Counted from the first letter of the stretch, positions 52,672 through 61,735 are shown. The stretch: 64,000 nt of DNA from Donghicola eburneus (GCF_900115865.1 NZ_FOXY01000006.1:1-64000), one strand, 5' to 3'. A program made the numbers and translations. The notes: generated from the letters alone by a model not told the origin.

Positions 52672-53718
52672 ATGGCAGATATTCAGACATGGGGATGGTA
52701 CGTCCCCAGCTTGTGGCCCGGCTATAGTGCCTCAGATCCCGACAACTTGGATGCAATCGGAAACGGGTTATCCGTTGATCCGGCAGGCTATGTCGAGTTC
52801 ATTATGCGTGATGCCAACAACGATGGCGTCATACACGATAATGATGGTTTCGATGGCAGCTCGACCGCACCCGGCGAGGTCGTCATTGGGCCGAATGTCA
52901 CACTCACCCCTCAAGAAATCGCCCTCTACACGGACTCAACGATTGTCGCCAAGGGCGTTGCGTACACGGTAGATATCGAAGTTACTTTGTTCACGAATGG
53001 CACCTACGGGGTGCGCATCATGGACTATGATATTCCCGATTTTCACCACAAGCATGTGACCGAAGTCACCTTGGGAACGTGGAACGGTGTCGAGTATGGC
53101 GGGATTTACACGTCGGGCGTGGACGAGATGTTCATCTGCTTTGGCCAAGGCACTTTGATTGACACCGCCGGCGGTCCGCGGGCTGTCGAAGATCTGCAGA
53201 ACGGGGACATGGTTCTCACTTTGGACCATGGTCCGTCTACGGTGCGATGGACATCGCGCCGAACCATCAGCGGACAAGGAAAGAACGCCCCAGTTTTGTT
53301 TCGGGCAGGGGCCATGGGCAACGTACGCGATGTATATCTGTCACCGCAGCATCGGGTGCTTGTGACTGGGGTAGACGTTGAGTTGCTCTTTGGCGTGCCC
53401 GAGGTGTTGGTTTCGGCGGCTCAACTTGTGAATAGCTCGACGATCGTGCGCGCACCGCAACCGAATGTCACTTATGTACATTTTGCTTGCGATGAACACG
53501 AGATTGTCTGCGCCGAGGGAATGCTCTCCGAGACACTCTTGCCTGGCCCGCAGGCGATGCAGACCATCGCACCCAAAGATTTGGCGCGCTTGTTCCAGAC
53601 TTTTCCTACGCTTCGGCAAGGTTGGAATTCATATGGCTCCGCCGCGCGCATGTGTCTGACCGCTGCAGAGGCTCGGGCATTGCGAGATGTTGCGAGCGGG
53701 CTCGCGATGGCGAGCTAG
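52672..53718 (+). CDS. Hint (hedgehog/intein-type) domain protein
   Basis: 348 residues. The N-terminal ~150 residues are beta-rich and acidic (D-A-N-N-D-G-V-I-H-D-N-D-G-F-D-G near 45, a calcium-loop-like segment). The Hint domain starts at C-F-G-Q-G-T-L-I-D-T near 160 (Cys1 of the self-processing fold) and continues with V-E-D-L-Q-N-G-D-M-V and L-S-P-Q-H-R-V-L near 228 (block with conserved His). Such Hint proteins are abundant in Rhodobacterales, usually secreted without a Sec signal; whether they cleave themselves is unclear. No signal peptide seen. Its stop overlaps that of the cation transporter by three bases. Confidence 0.87.
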   Translation: MADIQTWGWYVPSLWPGYSASDPDNLDAIGNGLSVDPAGYVEFIMRDANNDGVIHDNDGFDGSSTAPGEVVIGPNVTLTPQEIALYTDSTIVAKGVAYTVDIEVTLFTNGTYGVRIMDYDIPDFHHKHVTEVTLGTWNGVEYGGIYTSGVDEMFICFGQGTLIDTAGGPRAVEDLQNGDMVLTLDHGPSTVRWTSRRTISGQGKNAPVLFRAGAMGNVRDVYLSPQHRVLVTGVDVELLFGVPEVLVSAAQLVNSSTIVRAPQPNVTYVHFACDEHEIVCAEGMLSETLLPGPQAMQTIAPKDLARLFQTFPTLRQGWNSYGSAARMCLTAAEARALRDVASGLAMAS

Positions 53719-54620
53719 TCTTTTGGCGGAAACCAGACGTCTTTGTGGATCATGACGTCTGTGTGGGGATAGGCCTCTAGGATTTTAGACCGCAAGCCAG
53801 CGCTGATCTCGTGCGCGTCGTACAGGGATTGATCCCCGTCCAATTCAATATGCAATGTCACAAAAGTCCGCGAACCAGCCATGCGCGTTTTAAGATCGTG
53901 AAATCCCAACACGCCGGGGTAGGCGCCCGCAATTGCCGAGATGCCCTCGATTTCGGTGTCCGGAGCTTGTCGATCCATTAGGGCGTCAATCGCGGTTTTC
54001 CCAATCTTGAACGCGCCAAACATCATAAAGAGTGCCGCGCCGATTGCCACCAAACTGTCGATGAGTGTCAGGCCAAGCTGCCGCGCCGCCAATAAAGAAG
54101 CGATTGCGCCCATATTTGGGACCAGATCGCCGATGTAGTGCAAACTATCCGCAGACACGACCTTGTTGCCAGTCGTGGATGCAACGCGGCGTTGGTATGC
54201 CACGAGAGCGAGGGTCAGCACGATCGAGAGCACCATCACAGCAACACCCGCAGTTTCAGACGTTAGCTTCGTGTGATCAGGTGAGAGCATCCGGCGCGTG
54301 GCAGCCCAGAGGATCGCCGCGCCAGACCCTAGGATGAAGGTCGATTGCGCCAGAGCTGCTAAATCTTCGGCCGACGTGTGGCCGTGTGCGTGGTCTTCGT
54401 CCGGTGGGCGGGCGGCGTAGGTGATCGCGGCCAAGCCAGCGAGTGACACCATCAGATCGAGTCCGCTGTCCACCAAGGACGCGCCGACCGAGAGTGCGCC
54501 CGTCGCAGCCAGAGCCCAGAGTTTCGCCAGCACTAACGTAGTTGCCACCGCGACGGAGGCCAGTCCGGCGCGCTGATTTAGGCGGTCACTTTCTGTCTGT
54601 TTTGCGGTTCTGTGAGGCAT
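53715..54620 (-). CDS. cation diffusion facilitator (CDF) metal efflux protein
   Basis: 301 residues; exports divalent metals (Zn/Fe/Mn/Co) against protons. Six helices within ~20-215, with S-L-V-D-S-G-L-D near 48 (metal site A, D-x-x-x-D) and S-A-D-S-L-H-Y-I-G-D near 158 (H-x-x-x-D). A short His-containing loop (D-E-D-H-A-H-G-H) lies near 78. The C-terminal cytoplasmic dimerisation domain (~215-301) begins after M-D-R-Q-A-P-D. The His/Asp site layout is closest to FieF/YiiP-type members, but the metal cannot be assigned. Divergent from the SDR gene. Confidence 0.93.
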   Translation of the reverse strand: MPHRTAKQTESDRLNQRAGLASVAVATTLVLAKLWALAATGALSVGASLVDSGLDLMVSLAGLAAITYAARPPDEDHAHGHTSAEDLAALAQSTFILGSGAAILWAATRRMLSPDHTKLTSETAGVAVMVLSIVLTLALVAYQRRVASTTGNKVVSADSLHYIGDLVPNMGAIASLLAARQLGLTLIDSLVAIGAALFMMFGAFKIGKTAIDALMDRQAPDTEIEGISAIAGAYPGVLGFHDLKTRMAGSRTFVTLHIELDGDQSLYDAHEISAGLRSKILEAYPHTDVMIHKDVWFPPKD

Positions 54621-54811
54621 ATCGGACTCGACTTCGGCTTCTGAGCTTTCCTTAGGTCATCTCGATCCGATTGTCACAGGCCTGCCGGAATTTTGGGTTT
54701 CACTGTCGGGTGAAGAGCAGCGCCTTCGTCGTCAGCACGTACGATGTTGCGCATGAAACGGTTTCGACGAGGCAAGTTTAGCGCTATCAAGTGCTTGGAA
54801 GAGGAGAAACC

Positions 54812-55564
54812 ATGTCAGATTTTGCGATTTACCCAAGCCTCAAGGGGCGCGTGGTCTATGTGAGCGGCGGTGCGTCCGGTATCGGCGCACGTATTGTCAA
54901 AGGCTTTGCAGAGCAGGGGGCGAAGGTGGGTTTTCTGGATTTGGATGCTCAGGCCGCAGAACGCCTCAGCGCCGAGTATGACAATGTCACCTACGAGATT
55001 TGCGACCTAAGAGACATCAACGCGCTGCGCGATGCCATGGCGAACCTGAAGGCACGGATCGGTGCAGCGGAAGTGCTGGTGAACAACGCCGCCCGTGATG
55101 ATCGCCACAATTGGCAGGACGTCACGCCCGAATACTGGGACGAACGCCAAGCCACGAACATCCGGCACATGTTCTTTTCAATCCAAGCAGTAGCTCCGGA
55201 TATGATCGCCGCAGGGGGCGGTGCCATCATCAATATGGGCTCAAACAGTTGGTTCGAGGCGGGTGGCGGGTTCCCTGCCTATACGACTGCCAAAGCCGCC
55301 GTACAGGGCCTGACGCGGACAATGGCGCGAGATTTGGGGCAGCACCGCATTCGCGTGAACGCAGTCATCCCTGGCTGGATCATGACCGAACGGCAAAAGG
55401 AGCTGTGGGTCACACCAGAGGCGCTGGATGCCCACCTGACGCGCCAGTGTCTGCCGGATCCAATTGATCCTGTTTATGTGGCGAGAATGGTACTTTTCCT
55501 AGCGTCTGATGATGCAGCGATGTGCTCGGCCAGCAGTTACATGGTCGAGGGCGGCTCTATCTAA
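54812..55564 (+). CDS. short-chain dehydrogenase/reductase (SDR)
   Basis: 250 residues from ATG 54812, with GAGGAG seven bases upstream. Rossmann motif S-G-G-A-S-G-I-G near 20, N-N-A-A near 90, catalytic Ser in N-M-G-S-N-S near 138, and Y-T-T-A-K near 155 (Tyr/Lys). An aspartate at the end of strand 2 (F-L-D-L-D) favours NAD(H). Classical SDR family; similar proteins act on sugars or sugar acids (for example gluconate or xylose/galactose dehydrogenases), but the substrate is not determined. Stand-alone. Confidence 0.92.
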   Translation: MSDFAIYPSLKGRVVYVSGGASGIGARIVKGFAEQGAKVGFLDLDAQAAERLSAEYDNVTYEICDLRDINALRDAMANLKARIGAAEVLVNNAARDDRHNWQDVTPEYWDERQATNIRHMFFSIQAVAPDMIAAGGGAIINMGSNSWFEAGGGFPAYTTAKAAVQGLTRTMARDLGQHRIRVNAVIPGWIMTERQKELWVTPEALDAHLTRQCLPDPIDPVYVARMVLFLASDDAAMCSASSYMVEGGSI

Positions 55565-55748
55565 GACGCTGTTACACATCCGTCGTGAACCGGTGCTAGG
55601 TACGTCCTGCCGCCGGTTCATTAGTGCTTGATGGATCACGGCATTCGTGACTTGTGCGTGCTCTGGAATTGCGTCCTTATCAGTTCCAAATTGCAACAGG
55701 CCTGCGCGGTTCGGTGCGGCAGGTTTAGTGTCGAAAGACCTTAATCAT

Positions 55749-56165
55749 ATGTCAAAGAGCACGTCCGCATCCCAAGTCGCTCTACTGTGCTATCGGGGCA
55801 AGGAGAAGGATCGCGAGTACTTGCTCGTGACTTCACGGGACTCGGGGCGCTGGGTGCTGCCGAAAGGCTGGATTAAAGACGGAAAATCGCCCGAGGTTTC
55901 GGCTTTGGAAGAAGGTTGGGAAGAAGCGGGGATCGTGACTGCGACCAAGGCGCCGATCCTGATCGGTCACTACAATTACATGAAGCGTCTGGATAAGGGC
56001 GAGGTTCTGCCCCTGCGCGTGGAGGTGTTCCAAGCGCGTTTGGCGAAGCTTGTTCGCAAGTATCCAGAAGACGGCGAGCGCAAGCGCAAGTGGATGTCTG
56101 CGAGCCGCGCGGCCAAGGCCGTAGACGAGCCAAGTCTTTCAAACCTACTGAAAACGCTGCCCTAA
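55749..56165 (+). CDS. Nudix hydrolase (diphosphoinositol-polyphosphate-phosphohydrolase-like)
   Basis: 138 residues from ATG 55749. Starts with the Nudix beta-strands (V-A-L-L-C-Y-R near 10, Y-L-L-V-T-S-R) and W-V-L-P-K-G-W near 37. The Nudix box is degenerate: G-W-I-K-D-G-K near 41-47, then E-E-G-W-E-E-A-G-I near 55. The three catalytic glutamates of R-E-U-x-E-E are kept (R replaced by E), while the earlier conserved Glu is Lys. Similar small Nudix proteins hydrolyse diadenosine polyphosphates or diphosphoinositols. A single transcript; no partner. Confidence 0.87.
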   Translation: MSKSTSASQVALLCYRGKEKDREYLLVTSRDSGRWVLPKGWIKDGKSPEVSALEEGWEEAGIVTATKAPILIGHYNYMKRLDKGEVLPLRVEVFQARLAKLVRKYPEDGERKRKWMSASRAAKAVDEPSLSNLLKTLP

Positions 56166-56212
56166 GAGCGAGGCAAAATTTGCCTCACTTGCATCTTCGA
56201 TGCTGGTGCGCC

Positions 56213-56668
56213 TTAACGGCGGCCAGATGCCACAAGTTTGGCCAGAGCGCGCTTCAGCGCACGCGCATCTCGGACACCCAAAGCGCGGGCGAGCTGGTTC
56301 TCGAACTCTTCAGCGTAATTGATCAGAGATGAGTAGGCGGCGATACCGTCCGGCTTCAGGATCAGCGTCTCGCTGCGGCGATCCTCGGGGCGTTGTTCAC
56401 GGGTCAGGAAGTCTTTCTCTTCCAATCCGGCGACCGCGCGCGAAATTTTGGTTTTATGCAATTTGGATTGCTGACCCAGTTCCTTCGCACTCATGTTGCC
56501 ATAGCGGCCCAAGTGAAACAGGACGCGCCACTCGGTGCGGGTCATGCCGTAATTTTCACGGTAGTAGCGAGAGAATCCATCGCTGGTGGCTTCGGCGGCC
56601 ACGTTCAGCATGTAAGGTGTAAACTCGCGAATATCAAAGTCGACGTCGTCAGACTCTTGCATCAACAT
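56213..56668 (-). CDS. MarR family transcriptional regulator
   Basis: 151 residues. Winged helix-turn-helix: M-T-R-T-E-W-R-V-L-F-H-L-G near 45, recognition helix S-K-L-H-K-T-K-I-S-R-A-V near 72, and the wing R-E-Q-R-P-E-D-R-R-S-E-T (D-x-R motif) near 92. Flanking helices at both ends form the dimer. Binds phenolic or lipophilic signals in relatives; ligand unknown here. Start at ATG 56668 (or 56662). Divergent from the gpsA operon across a 408-bp gap; it could regulate that operon, but this is inference from position. Confidence 0.92.
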   Translation of the reverse strand: MLMQESDDVDFDIREFTPYMLNVAAEATSDGFSRYYRENYGMTRTEWRVLFHLGRYGNMSAKELGQQSKLHKTKISRAVAGLEEKDFLTREQRPEDRRSETLILKPDGIAAYSSLINYAEEFENQLARALGVRDARALKRALAKLVASGRR

Positions 56669-57076
56669 TTTAAAAAGTTTCCCGACTTGGGTTCTTAACT
56701 GGTAACGCCTATGCGTTTAGGCAGCACATCACCGTAACGCAACTCCGCTTTTTCATACAGCGCAGCTTTCAGAACAATTTGTTGCCGCAACGAACCAAAA
56801 AGTTTGCAAAAAAGGCATCTTCATTGCTGTGAGACGTTTTTCGGAGCGTTAACGTTTCATTAACAGACCAATTTTTCTCTCACTTGGCTAGTTCTTGTTG
56901 CTGATTGTTTACCGAAAGTGACCCGAAATCGGGCGATTTCCGCAGGTGCGAAGAAAAATGAAACATTTTGCACCTGCAGCGGAACCTTTCACGGTTTCGT
57001 CGGTTAGGATGGTGAGGTCTGGCGCAAAACGCCGACAACCCGTCGCTTTTTAACCGCACCAAATTGATTAAGGAAC
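56669..57076. other. 408-bp divergent regulatory region upstream of gpsA
   Basis: No gene is seen. It is AT-rich around 56750-56880 and contains a TTAA-N7-TTAA site (listed separately) and a second TTAA-rich stretch right before gpsA (57050-57070). This unusual size for the area suggests multiple regulatory inputs for the MarR gene and/or the gpsA operon. No operator for MarR could be named by eye. Confidence 0.5.
56849..56863. promoter_or_regulatory. candidate CtrA box (TTAA-N7-TTAA)
   Basis: TTAACGTTTCATTAA, exact match to the CtrA full-site consensus TTAA-N7-TTAA, followed by C as often seen. About 180 bases before the MarR start and 213 before gpsA. CtrA in Rhodobacterales controls motility and other functions; the target here is uncertain. 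Confidence 0.45.
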
Positions 57077-58219
57077 ATGCCGCAATCATCGAGTGAAGAC
57101 CCGTCAACACCTCTTATGGCCCGCCGTTACGAGGCCATCACCGTTATTGGATGTGGCGCCTGGGGAACAGCCCTAGCCGCCGTAGCCGCTCGGGCAAGAG
57201 CCCACACCACGATTTGGGGAAGAGATCCGCAGGTATTAAATGCGATCCGAGAGCAGGGGATGAACACCCGCTACTTGCCCGACATCCCTCTTCCGAATTC
57301 ACTACAGGCTGACGCCGACATGGGTTCTGCTCTTGCAGGAGCCGAGGCCGTGATGATCGTTGTGCCCTCGCGCGTGCTTCGCAGCGTCTGCGCGCAAGTG
57401 GCAGAACACATCGCACCCGGCGTGCCAGTCGCTGTCTGCGCCAAAGGGATTGAGGCCGAGACCGGGCTCCTCATGACTCAGGTCGCGGCCCAAGAACTGG
57501 GAGATCGCCCCGTTGGTGTCATTTCGGGCCCAACGTTCGCGCATGAAACCGCACTGAACAATCCGACCGCAGCAACAGTCGCCTTCCCCTTTACAAAGGC
57601 AGACCGCGAAAATCCGAATGAAAGCGTCGCTGCGCGCTTTGCTGTCTCCCTGTCGACCGAGGCTTTCCGCGCCTACGTGAGCGACGATGTGGTTGGCGTC
57701 GAAATTGGCGGCGCGGTTAAGAACGTCGTTGCCGTCGCTTGCGGTATGATGACTGGCGCAGGTTTCGCTGAGAACACCCGCGCAGCTTTGATCACGCGCG
57801 GCATGGATGAAATGAAAACGATCGCCGATGCCCTTGGTGGCCGCCGCGAGACCGTGACCGGTCTGTCCGGCGCGGGCGACTTAACCTTGACCTGCTCTAG
57901 CCCGACCTCGCGCAACATGTCGCTGGGGACGCAATTGGGGCAGGGGATTCCCCGCGGGGAATGTTTCGAAGGCCGCCCCGTGGTGGTCGAAGGCGAGGTT
58001 AATGCCCGCTCTGTCGCCCAACTGGCGGACAAGCTGGGTCTGGACCTGCCAATCTGCAGGGCTGTGAACGCCATTCTGCACGAGGGCGCCCCGCTGGGGC
58101 AGACTTTTGCCGAATTGTGGTCGCGTCCGATCGAGGCGGAGCCGCGTGCGATGGACGTCTTGTTCGACCATCCCGCCAACCCCGCCGCAATTGCCAACTT
58201 AGCCGAGAGGATTTCATGA
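57077..58219 (+). CDS. gpsA: glycerol-3-phosphate dehydrogenase [NAD(P)+]
   Basis: Reduces dihydroxyacetone phosphate to sn-glycerol-3-phosphate. 380 residues, longer than the usual ~330 owing to a short N-terminal extension (start at 57077 kept for its AAGGAA site; ATG 57116 also possible) and an insert near 175-190 (P-F-T-K-A-D-R-E-N-P-N-E). NAD(P) loop V-I-G-C-G-A-W-G-T-A near 25, catalytic K in G-G-A-V-K-N-V near 215, and L-S-G-A-G-D-L-T-L-T near 262. First gene of an operon: the next ORF overlaps by four bases. Placed before ggpS it likely supplies the acceptor for glucosylglycerol, besides phospholipid synthesis. Confidence 0.95.
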   Translation: MPQSSSEDPSTPLMARRYEAITVIGCGAWGTALAAVAARARAHTTIWGRDPQVLNAIREQGMNTRYLPDIPLPNSLQADADMGSALAGAEAVMIVVPSRVLRSVCAQVAEHIAPGVPVAVCAKGIEAETGLLMTQVAAQELGDRPVGVISGPTFAHETALNNPTAATVAFPFTKADRENPNESVAARFAVSLSTEAFRAYVSDDVVGVEIGGAVKNVVAVACGMMTGAGFAENTRAALITRGMDEMKTIADALGGRRETVTGLSGAGDLTLTCSSPTSRNMSLGTQLGQGIPRGECFEGRPVVVEGEVNARSVAQLADKLGLDLPICRAVNAILHEGAPLGQTFAELWSRPIEAEPRAMDVLFDHPANPAAIANLAERIS

Positions 58220-58995
58220 CTGACACCCTGACACTGGACCGCCCGAAGATCGCAGAGAAAGACTTTGTTCTGGCAACCGATCTGGATGGAACGTTTCTGG
58301 GGGGTGAGCAGTCGGATCGCTCTGCCCTGTATGACTGGATCGAGGACAACCGCGACACCGTGGGTTTGATCTTTGTCACTGGCCGCGATCCCGAGTTCAT
58401 CTTTGAACTCTGCGAAACCCAAGGTGTGCCGCGCCCCGAATACGTCGTGGGCGATGTCGGCACCACAATTGCAGAAGTGACCGACGACGGCCGGATTGCA
58501 CCGATCCCCGAGTTGGAAGAAGAAATCGCCGCTGCCTGGGGCGAAAACACCGCGACACGCGTGCGCATGGGTCTTGACCCGATCATGGGGCTCAAGCTGC
58601 AGCCAACGAAATTTCGCTATCGGATGAGCTTTGACTACGACCCGCTGAAATTCGATCCGCTCGCGTTCGAGATTGTCGACCAACTGGGATTGGATCACCT
58701 GATCAGCGCCGAGCAGTTCTTTGACGTGCTGCCGAAGGGCGTCAGCAAGGGGCCGTCGATCCTTCGCCTGCTGGAGCATCTTGGGATCGAACAGCGCAAG
58801 ACACTCGTGGCTGGCGATACCTTTAACGACCTGTCGATGCTTCAGACTGGCTTGCCCGCCGTAGCTGTTGGTGGCTCTGAAAAGGGTCTGCTCGAGGCCG
58901 TCAAAGACATCGAGAGCGTTTACCAAGCCACCGCAATTGGCGCGGCTGGCATCCGCGAAGCCATTCGCGAAATGAATATGCACCCCGCGGCCTAA
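58216..58995 (+). CDS. HAD-superfamily phosphatase (sucrose-phosphatase-like), probable glucosylglycerol-phosphate phosphatase
   Basis: 259 residues. HAD motif I D-L-D-G-T near 24 (nucleophile and acid Asp), motif II F-V-T-G-R near 55, motif III K near 180 (P-K-G-V-S-K-G), motif IV G-D-T-F-N-D near 201. The C2 cap and spacing resemble sucrose-6-phosphate/mannosylglycerate-phosphate phosphatases. Starts inside the gpsA stop (ATGA) and ends 39 bases before ggpS, so it is tightly bound to the pathway. Expected reaction: dephosphorylation of glucosylglycerol-phosphate. The well-known cyanobacterial enzyme StpA/GgpP has a different sequence and about 420 residues; this protein looks like an unrelated substitute. 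Confidence 0.82.
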   Translation: MTDTLTLDRPKIAEKDFVLATDLDGTFLGGEQSDRSALYDWIEDNRDTVGLIFVTGRDPEFIFELCETQGVPRPEYVVGDVGTTIAEVTDDGRIAPIPELEEEIAAAWGENTATRVRMGLDPIMGLKLQPTKFRYRMSFDYDPLKFDPLAFEIVDQLGLDHLISAEQFFDVLPKGVSKGPSILRLLEHLGIEQRKTLVAGDTFNDLSMLQTGLPAVAVGGSEKGLLEAVKDIESVYQATAIGAAGIREAIREMNMHPAA

Positions 58996-59034
58996 GACCC
59001 GCCGACCTTACGGAACAGAGGAAAGGACGCCCAA

Positions 59035-60543
59035 ATGCAATCCGATCTCGTGATCGTTTATCACCGCCAACCCTACGAAGAAGTCGAGGAAAACGGTGAA
59101 ATCGTCTTCAAGGAAAATAAAAGCCCCAATGGCATTGTCCCCACGCTGAAGAGTTTCTTTGGCAACGTGGACAAGGGCTCTTGGGTCGCTTGGAAACTTG
59201 CCGAAGACACTTCGAACCCTGATTTCGAACCCGTGGTCGAGATTGAGGATAAATACGGCAAGTACAACGTCACGCGTCTGCCGTTGTCCGCAGAGCAGGT
59301 GCGCCAGTTCTACCACGTCACCTCGAAAGAGGCGTTTTGGCCGATCCTGCACTCTTTCAAAGAGCGCTATGACTATGACCCTGTGGACTGGCCTAACTTC
59401 CGCGAAGTGAACTGGCGCTTTGCTGAAGCGGCCGCCGCCGAAGCCGCGCCCGGTGCCCTGGTTTGGGTGCACGACTACAATCTGTGGCTCGTGCCCGGCT
59501 ACTTGCGTCAGATGCGTCCGGACGTGAAAATCGCCTTCTTCCATCACACGCCCTTCCCCAGCGCGGACGTGTTCAACATTTTGCCGTGGCGCAAAGAGAT
59601 CGTCGAAAGCCTACTGCACTGTGACGTCGTCGGCTTCCACATCCCGCGTTATGCCGCAAACTTCGTTTCTGTGGTGCAGAGCCTCACCGATGCTGACGTA
59701 ACTGAGCGTGTCCGCGTCGAAGATGACCTGATCTCCGAAGGTACTGCCCTGACCGAACGCGCTGTGGCGACTAAGCTTTCCATCGACGACCGCGAGGTCA
59801 TCGTGGGTGTGGCGCCTGTGGGTATCGATATGGACTATATCCAACAGGTTGCTGGGTCCGAAGATGCAGCCAAGAAGAAAGCTGAAATTCGCGAGGAATT
59901 GGGCGACTGCAAGTTGGTTCTCTCGGTGGGTCGTACAGATTACACCAAGGGCGGTGTCCAGCAATTGAACAGCTTTGAGCGGTTGTTGGAGCAGCACCCA
60001 GAGTTGCGGGGTGAAGTGCGCCTGCTGCATGTGTCGGTCATGGCGAACCGTGCAATGACCGTTTACCAAGAAATCCAGTCTGAGATCGAGGAAACTGTAG
60101 GTCGCATCAATGGCCGGTTCGGAACTTTCGACTGGACACCGGTGACCTTGGTGTCACGTGCGATCCCGTTTGACCGCCTGATTGGCTATTACCAAGCGGC
60201 GGACGTGGCGTGGATCACACCGCTCGCGGACGGCATGAACCTCGTTGCCAAAGAGTTCGCGGCATCCCGCCTTGATGGCGATGGCGCTCTGGTCCTGTCG
60301 GAATTTGCCGGCGCTGCAGTAGAGCTCAGCAGCGCGGTGCTGGTCAATCCGTTCTCGAACCGTGCAATGGACGAGGCGATCTATATGGCTCTTCAGATGC
60401 CCGAAGAAGAACGCCGAATTCGCATGAAAGAACTTCGCCGCGTGGTTGATAAGTACGACATCGCCGAGTGGGGCGAAGAGTTCGGTCGCCAGATGTCGCG
60501 AGTTAAACGCGGGCTGCCAGACGCCGACCGCAACGCCGCATAA
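59035..60543 (+). CDS. ggpS: glucosylglycerol-phosphate synthase (GT20)
   Basis: 502 residues. Joins glucose from ADP- or UDP-glucose to glycerol-3-phosphate, first step of glucosylglycerol, an osmoprotectant. The N-terminus [26 protein letters not shown] and [13 protein letters not shown] correspond closely to cyanobacterial GgpS as I recall it, unlike OtsA trehalose-phosphate synthases that begin V-V-V-S-N-R. GT20 core: W-V-H-D-Y-N-L-W-L near 143, H-H-T-P-F-P-S near 170, [10 protein letters not shown] near 302, and [12 protein letters not shown] near 398. Third gene of the operon; AGGAAAGGA upstream; terminator follows. Confidence 0.9.
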   Translation: MQSDLVIVYHRQPYEEVEENGEIVFKENKSPNGIVPTLKSFFGNVDKGSWVAWKLAEDTSNPDFEPVVEIEDKYGKYNVTRLPLSAEQVRQFYHVTSKEAFWPILHSFKERYDYDPVDWPNFREVNWRFAEAAAAEAAPGALVWVHDYNLWLVPGYLRQMRPDVKIAFFHHTPFPSADVFNILPWRKEIVESLLHCDVVGFHIPRYAANFVSVVQSLTDADVTERVRVEDDLISEGTALTERAVATKLSIDDREVIVGVAPVGIDMDYIQQVAGSEDAAKKKAEIREELGDCKLVLSVGRTDYTKGGVQQLNSFERLLEQHPELRGEVRLLHVSVMANRAMTVYQEIQSEIEETVGRINGRFGTFDWTPVTLVSRAIPFDRLIGYYQAADVAWITPLADGMNLVAKEFAASRLDGDGALVLSEFAGAAVELSSAVLVNPFSNRAMDEAIYMALQMPEEERRIRMKELRRVVDKYDIAEWGEEFGRQMSRVKRGLPDADRNAA

Positions 60544-60548
60544 CCGAC

Positions 60549-60579
60549 AAGGGGCCGATCAAGCGGCCCCTTTTCTTTA
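60549..60579 (+). terminator. rho-independent terminator of the gpsA-ggpS operon
   Basis: Arms AAGGGGCCG (60549-60557) and CGGCCCCTT (60564-60572), 6-base loop, then TTTTCTTT. The stop codon of the convergent RTX gene lies in the T-run. Confidence 0.9.
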
Positions 60580-61608
60580 TCCGAAAATGAAGTCGGAGTT
60601 GGCCAGATCGTCGACATCCGTCTCCACGAAGATGACTTTACCCTCGCCGTAATTCAGGATTGCATGATCGCCCTTTTGGCGGAAGGTCAGGTCGTCGAGG
60701 CCGTCTGTCGAAATATTCTGCAGCAGAATGCGGTCGAGCCCTGCTTCGAAATCTACGACCCTGTCGCGCCCGTCATAGGCGTTGAAGACAAAGGTATCGC
60801 GACCTGCGCCGCCAAACAATTTGTCGTTGCCGGTGCCGCCGGTCAGCGTGTCTCGTCCTGCATTTCCCTTCAGAATGTCGCGTTCGGCGCCGCCATCGAG
60901 CCAGTCGTTCTGTTTCCCACCAAAAAGGCGGTCTTTCCCTTCGTCTCCAACCAGAGTGTCGTGCCCCGCGCCGCCGAATAGCTTGTCGTTTCCGTTCAAC
61001 CCGTAAAGCTCGTCGTCACCAGCACCGCCGATCAGGCGATCATAGCCACCTTCACCGAGCAGCGAGTCATTGCCGGCGTTGCCAATCAGCGTGTCGTTGC
61101 CGCCGTTGCCGATGATCAGATCATTGCCTGCAAAACCATCTAAAGTCTGGCCGGAATAACCTTCGTTAAACAGCAAATCGTTGCCCGCCAATGCCAGAGG
61201 AACGATAGAGCTAATCCCGTCCATATGAGCCTGCACCGACGCTTCGGAGAGGCCGGATTGCGACGCATAAATCAGTCCGGCTTCGTCCCAAGTGTCCAAA
61301 GGTTCCCAAACATAAAGGATCGAAGTCACTACCCCGTTGTTGCTCTGGTTGTCAGACAAGCCGTTGCCGATCAGACCAAGCACCTCATCATCGCTCTGGT
61401 ACGCCAGAACTTCATCTGCTGAGAGTTCGATTTCGTAAGTGATACCGCCGAACTCCAGGGTTTCCACGTCGGTCCCCCCAGGCAAAACAGACGGCGCGGT
61501 GTCGCCAACCCATGACGTGGACGGAGGGACAAGCGCATCTGAGGTAATGTCCATGCCATAGACCGTGACGACAGATGAGAAGACGTCGAATACTTTGATT
61601 GTGGCCAA
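60577..61608 (-). CDS. RTX calcium-binding repeat protein (copy A)
   Basis: 343 residues. The N-terminal ~140 residues are a unique beta-rich domain. From ~150 to 270 runs a series of nonapeptide repeats (G-G-x-G-N-D-x-L-x and variants, about twelve) forming a calcium-stabilised parallel beta-roll. The C-terminus is F-V-F-N-A-Y-D-G-R-D-R-V-V-D-F (the common post-repeat segment) and ends I-F-G. No Sec signal; such proteins leave by type I secretion using a C-terminal signal, with transporter genes not in the window. Homologous in layout to the next gene; probably a tandem duplicate. Confidence 0.88.
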   Translation of the reverse strand: MATIKVFDVFSSVVTVYGMDITSDALVPPSTSWVGDTAPSVLPGGTDVETLEFGGITYEIELSADEVLAYQSDDEVLGLIGNGLSDNQSNNGVVTSILYVWEPLDTWDEAGLIYASQSGLSEASVQAHMDGISSIVPLALAGNDLLFNEGYSGQTLDGFAGNDLIIGNGGNDTLIGNAGNDSLLGEGGYDRLIGGAGDDELYGLNGNDKLFGGAGHDTLVGDEGKDRLFGGKQNDWLDGGAERDILKGNAGRDTLTGGTGNDKLFGGAGRDTFVFNAYDGRDRVVDFEAGLDRILLQNISTDGLDDLTFRQKGDHAILNYGEGKVIFVETDVDDLANSDFIFG

Positions 61609-61735
61609 AATTGCCCCCTTGAGAAGCGTAAAATGCGCTGAGTTTTTCGTCTATAAATTGTAAAGACCCACCACGCAAATCACGCTTTTTGGGGGTTGGC
61701 GGTGATAGCAGGCCAATGAAATGGCCATCCGCCAG

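Noticed and set aside
57673..58983. 436-codon open frame on the minus strand opposite gpsA and the HAD gene
   Set aside because: It is antisense to two clearly conserved enzymes; composition-driven in G+C-rich DNA, no ribosome site, no recognisable family.
59035..60543. Reading ggpS as trehalose-6-phosphate synthase otsA
   Set aside because: N-terminal and acceptor-side motifs match glucosylglycerol-phosphate synthase, and the operon supplies glycerol-3-phosphate; no otsB-type partner is adjacent.
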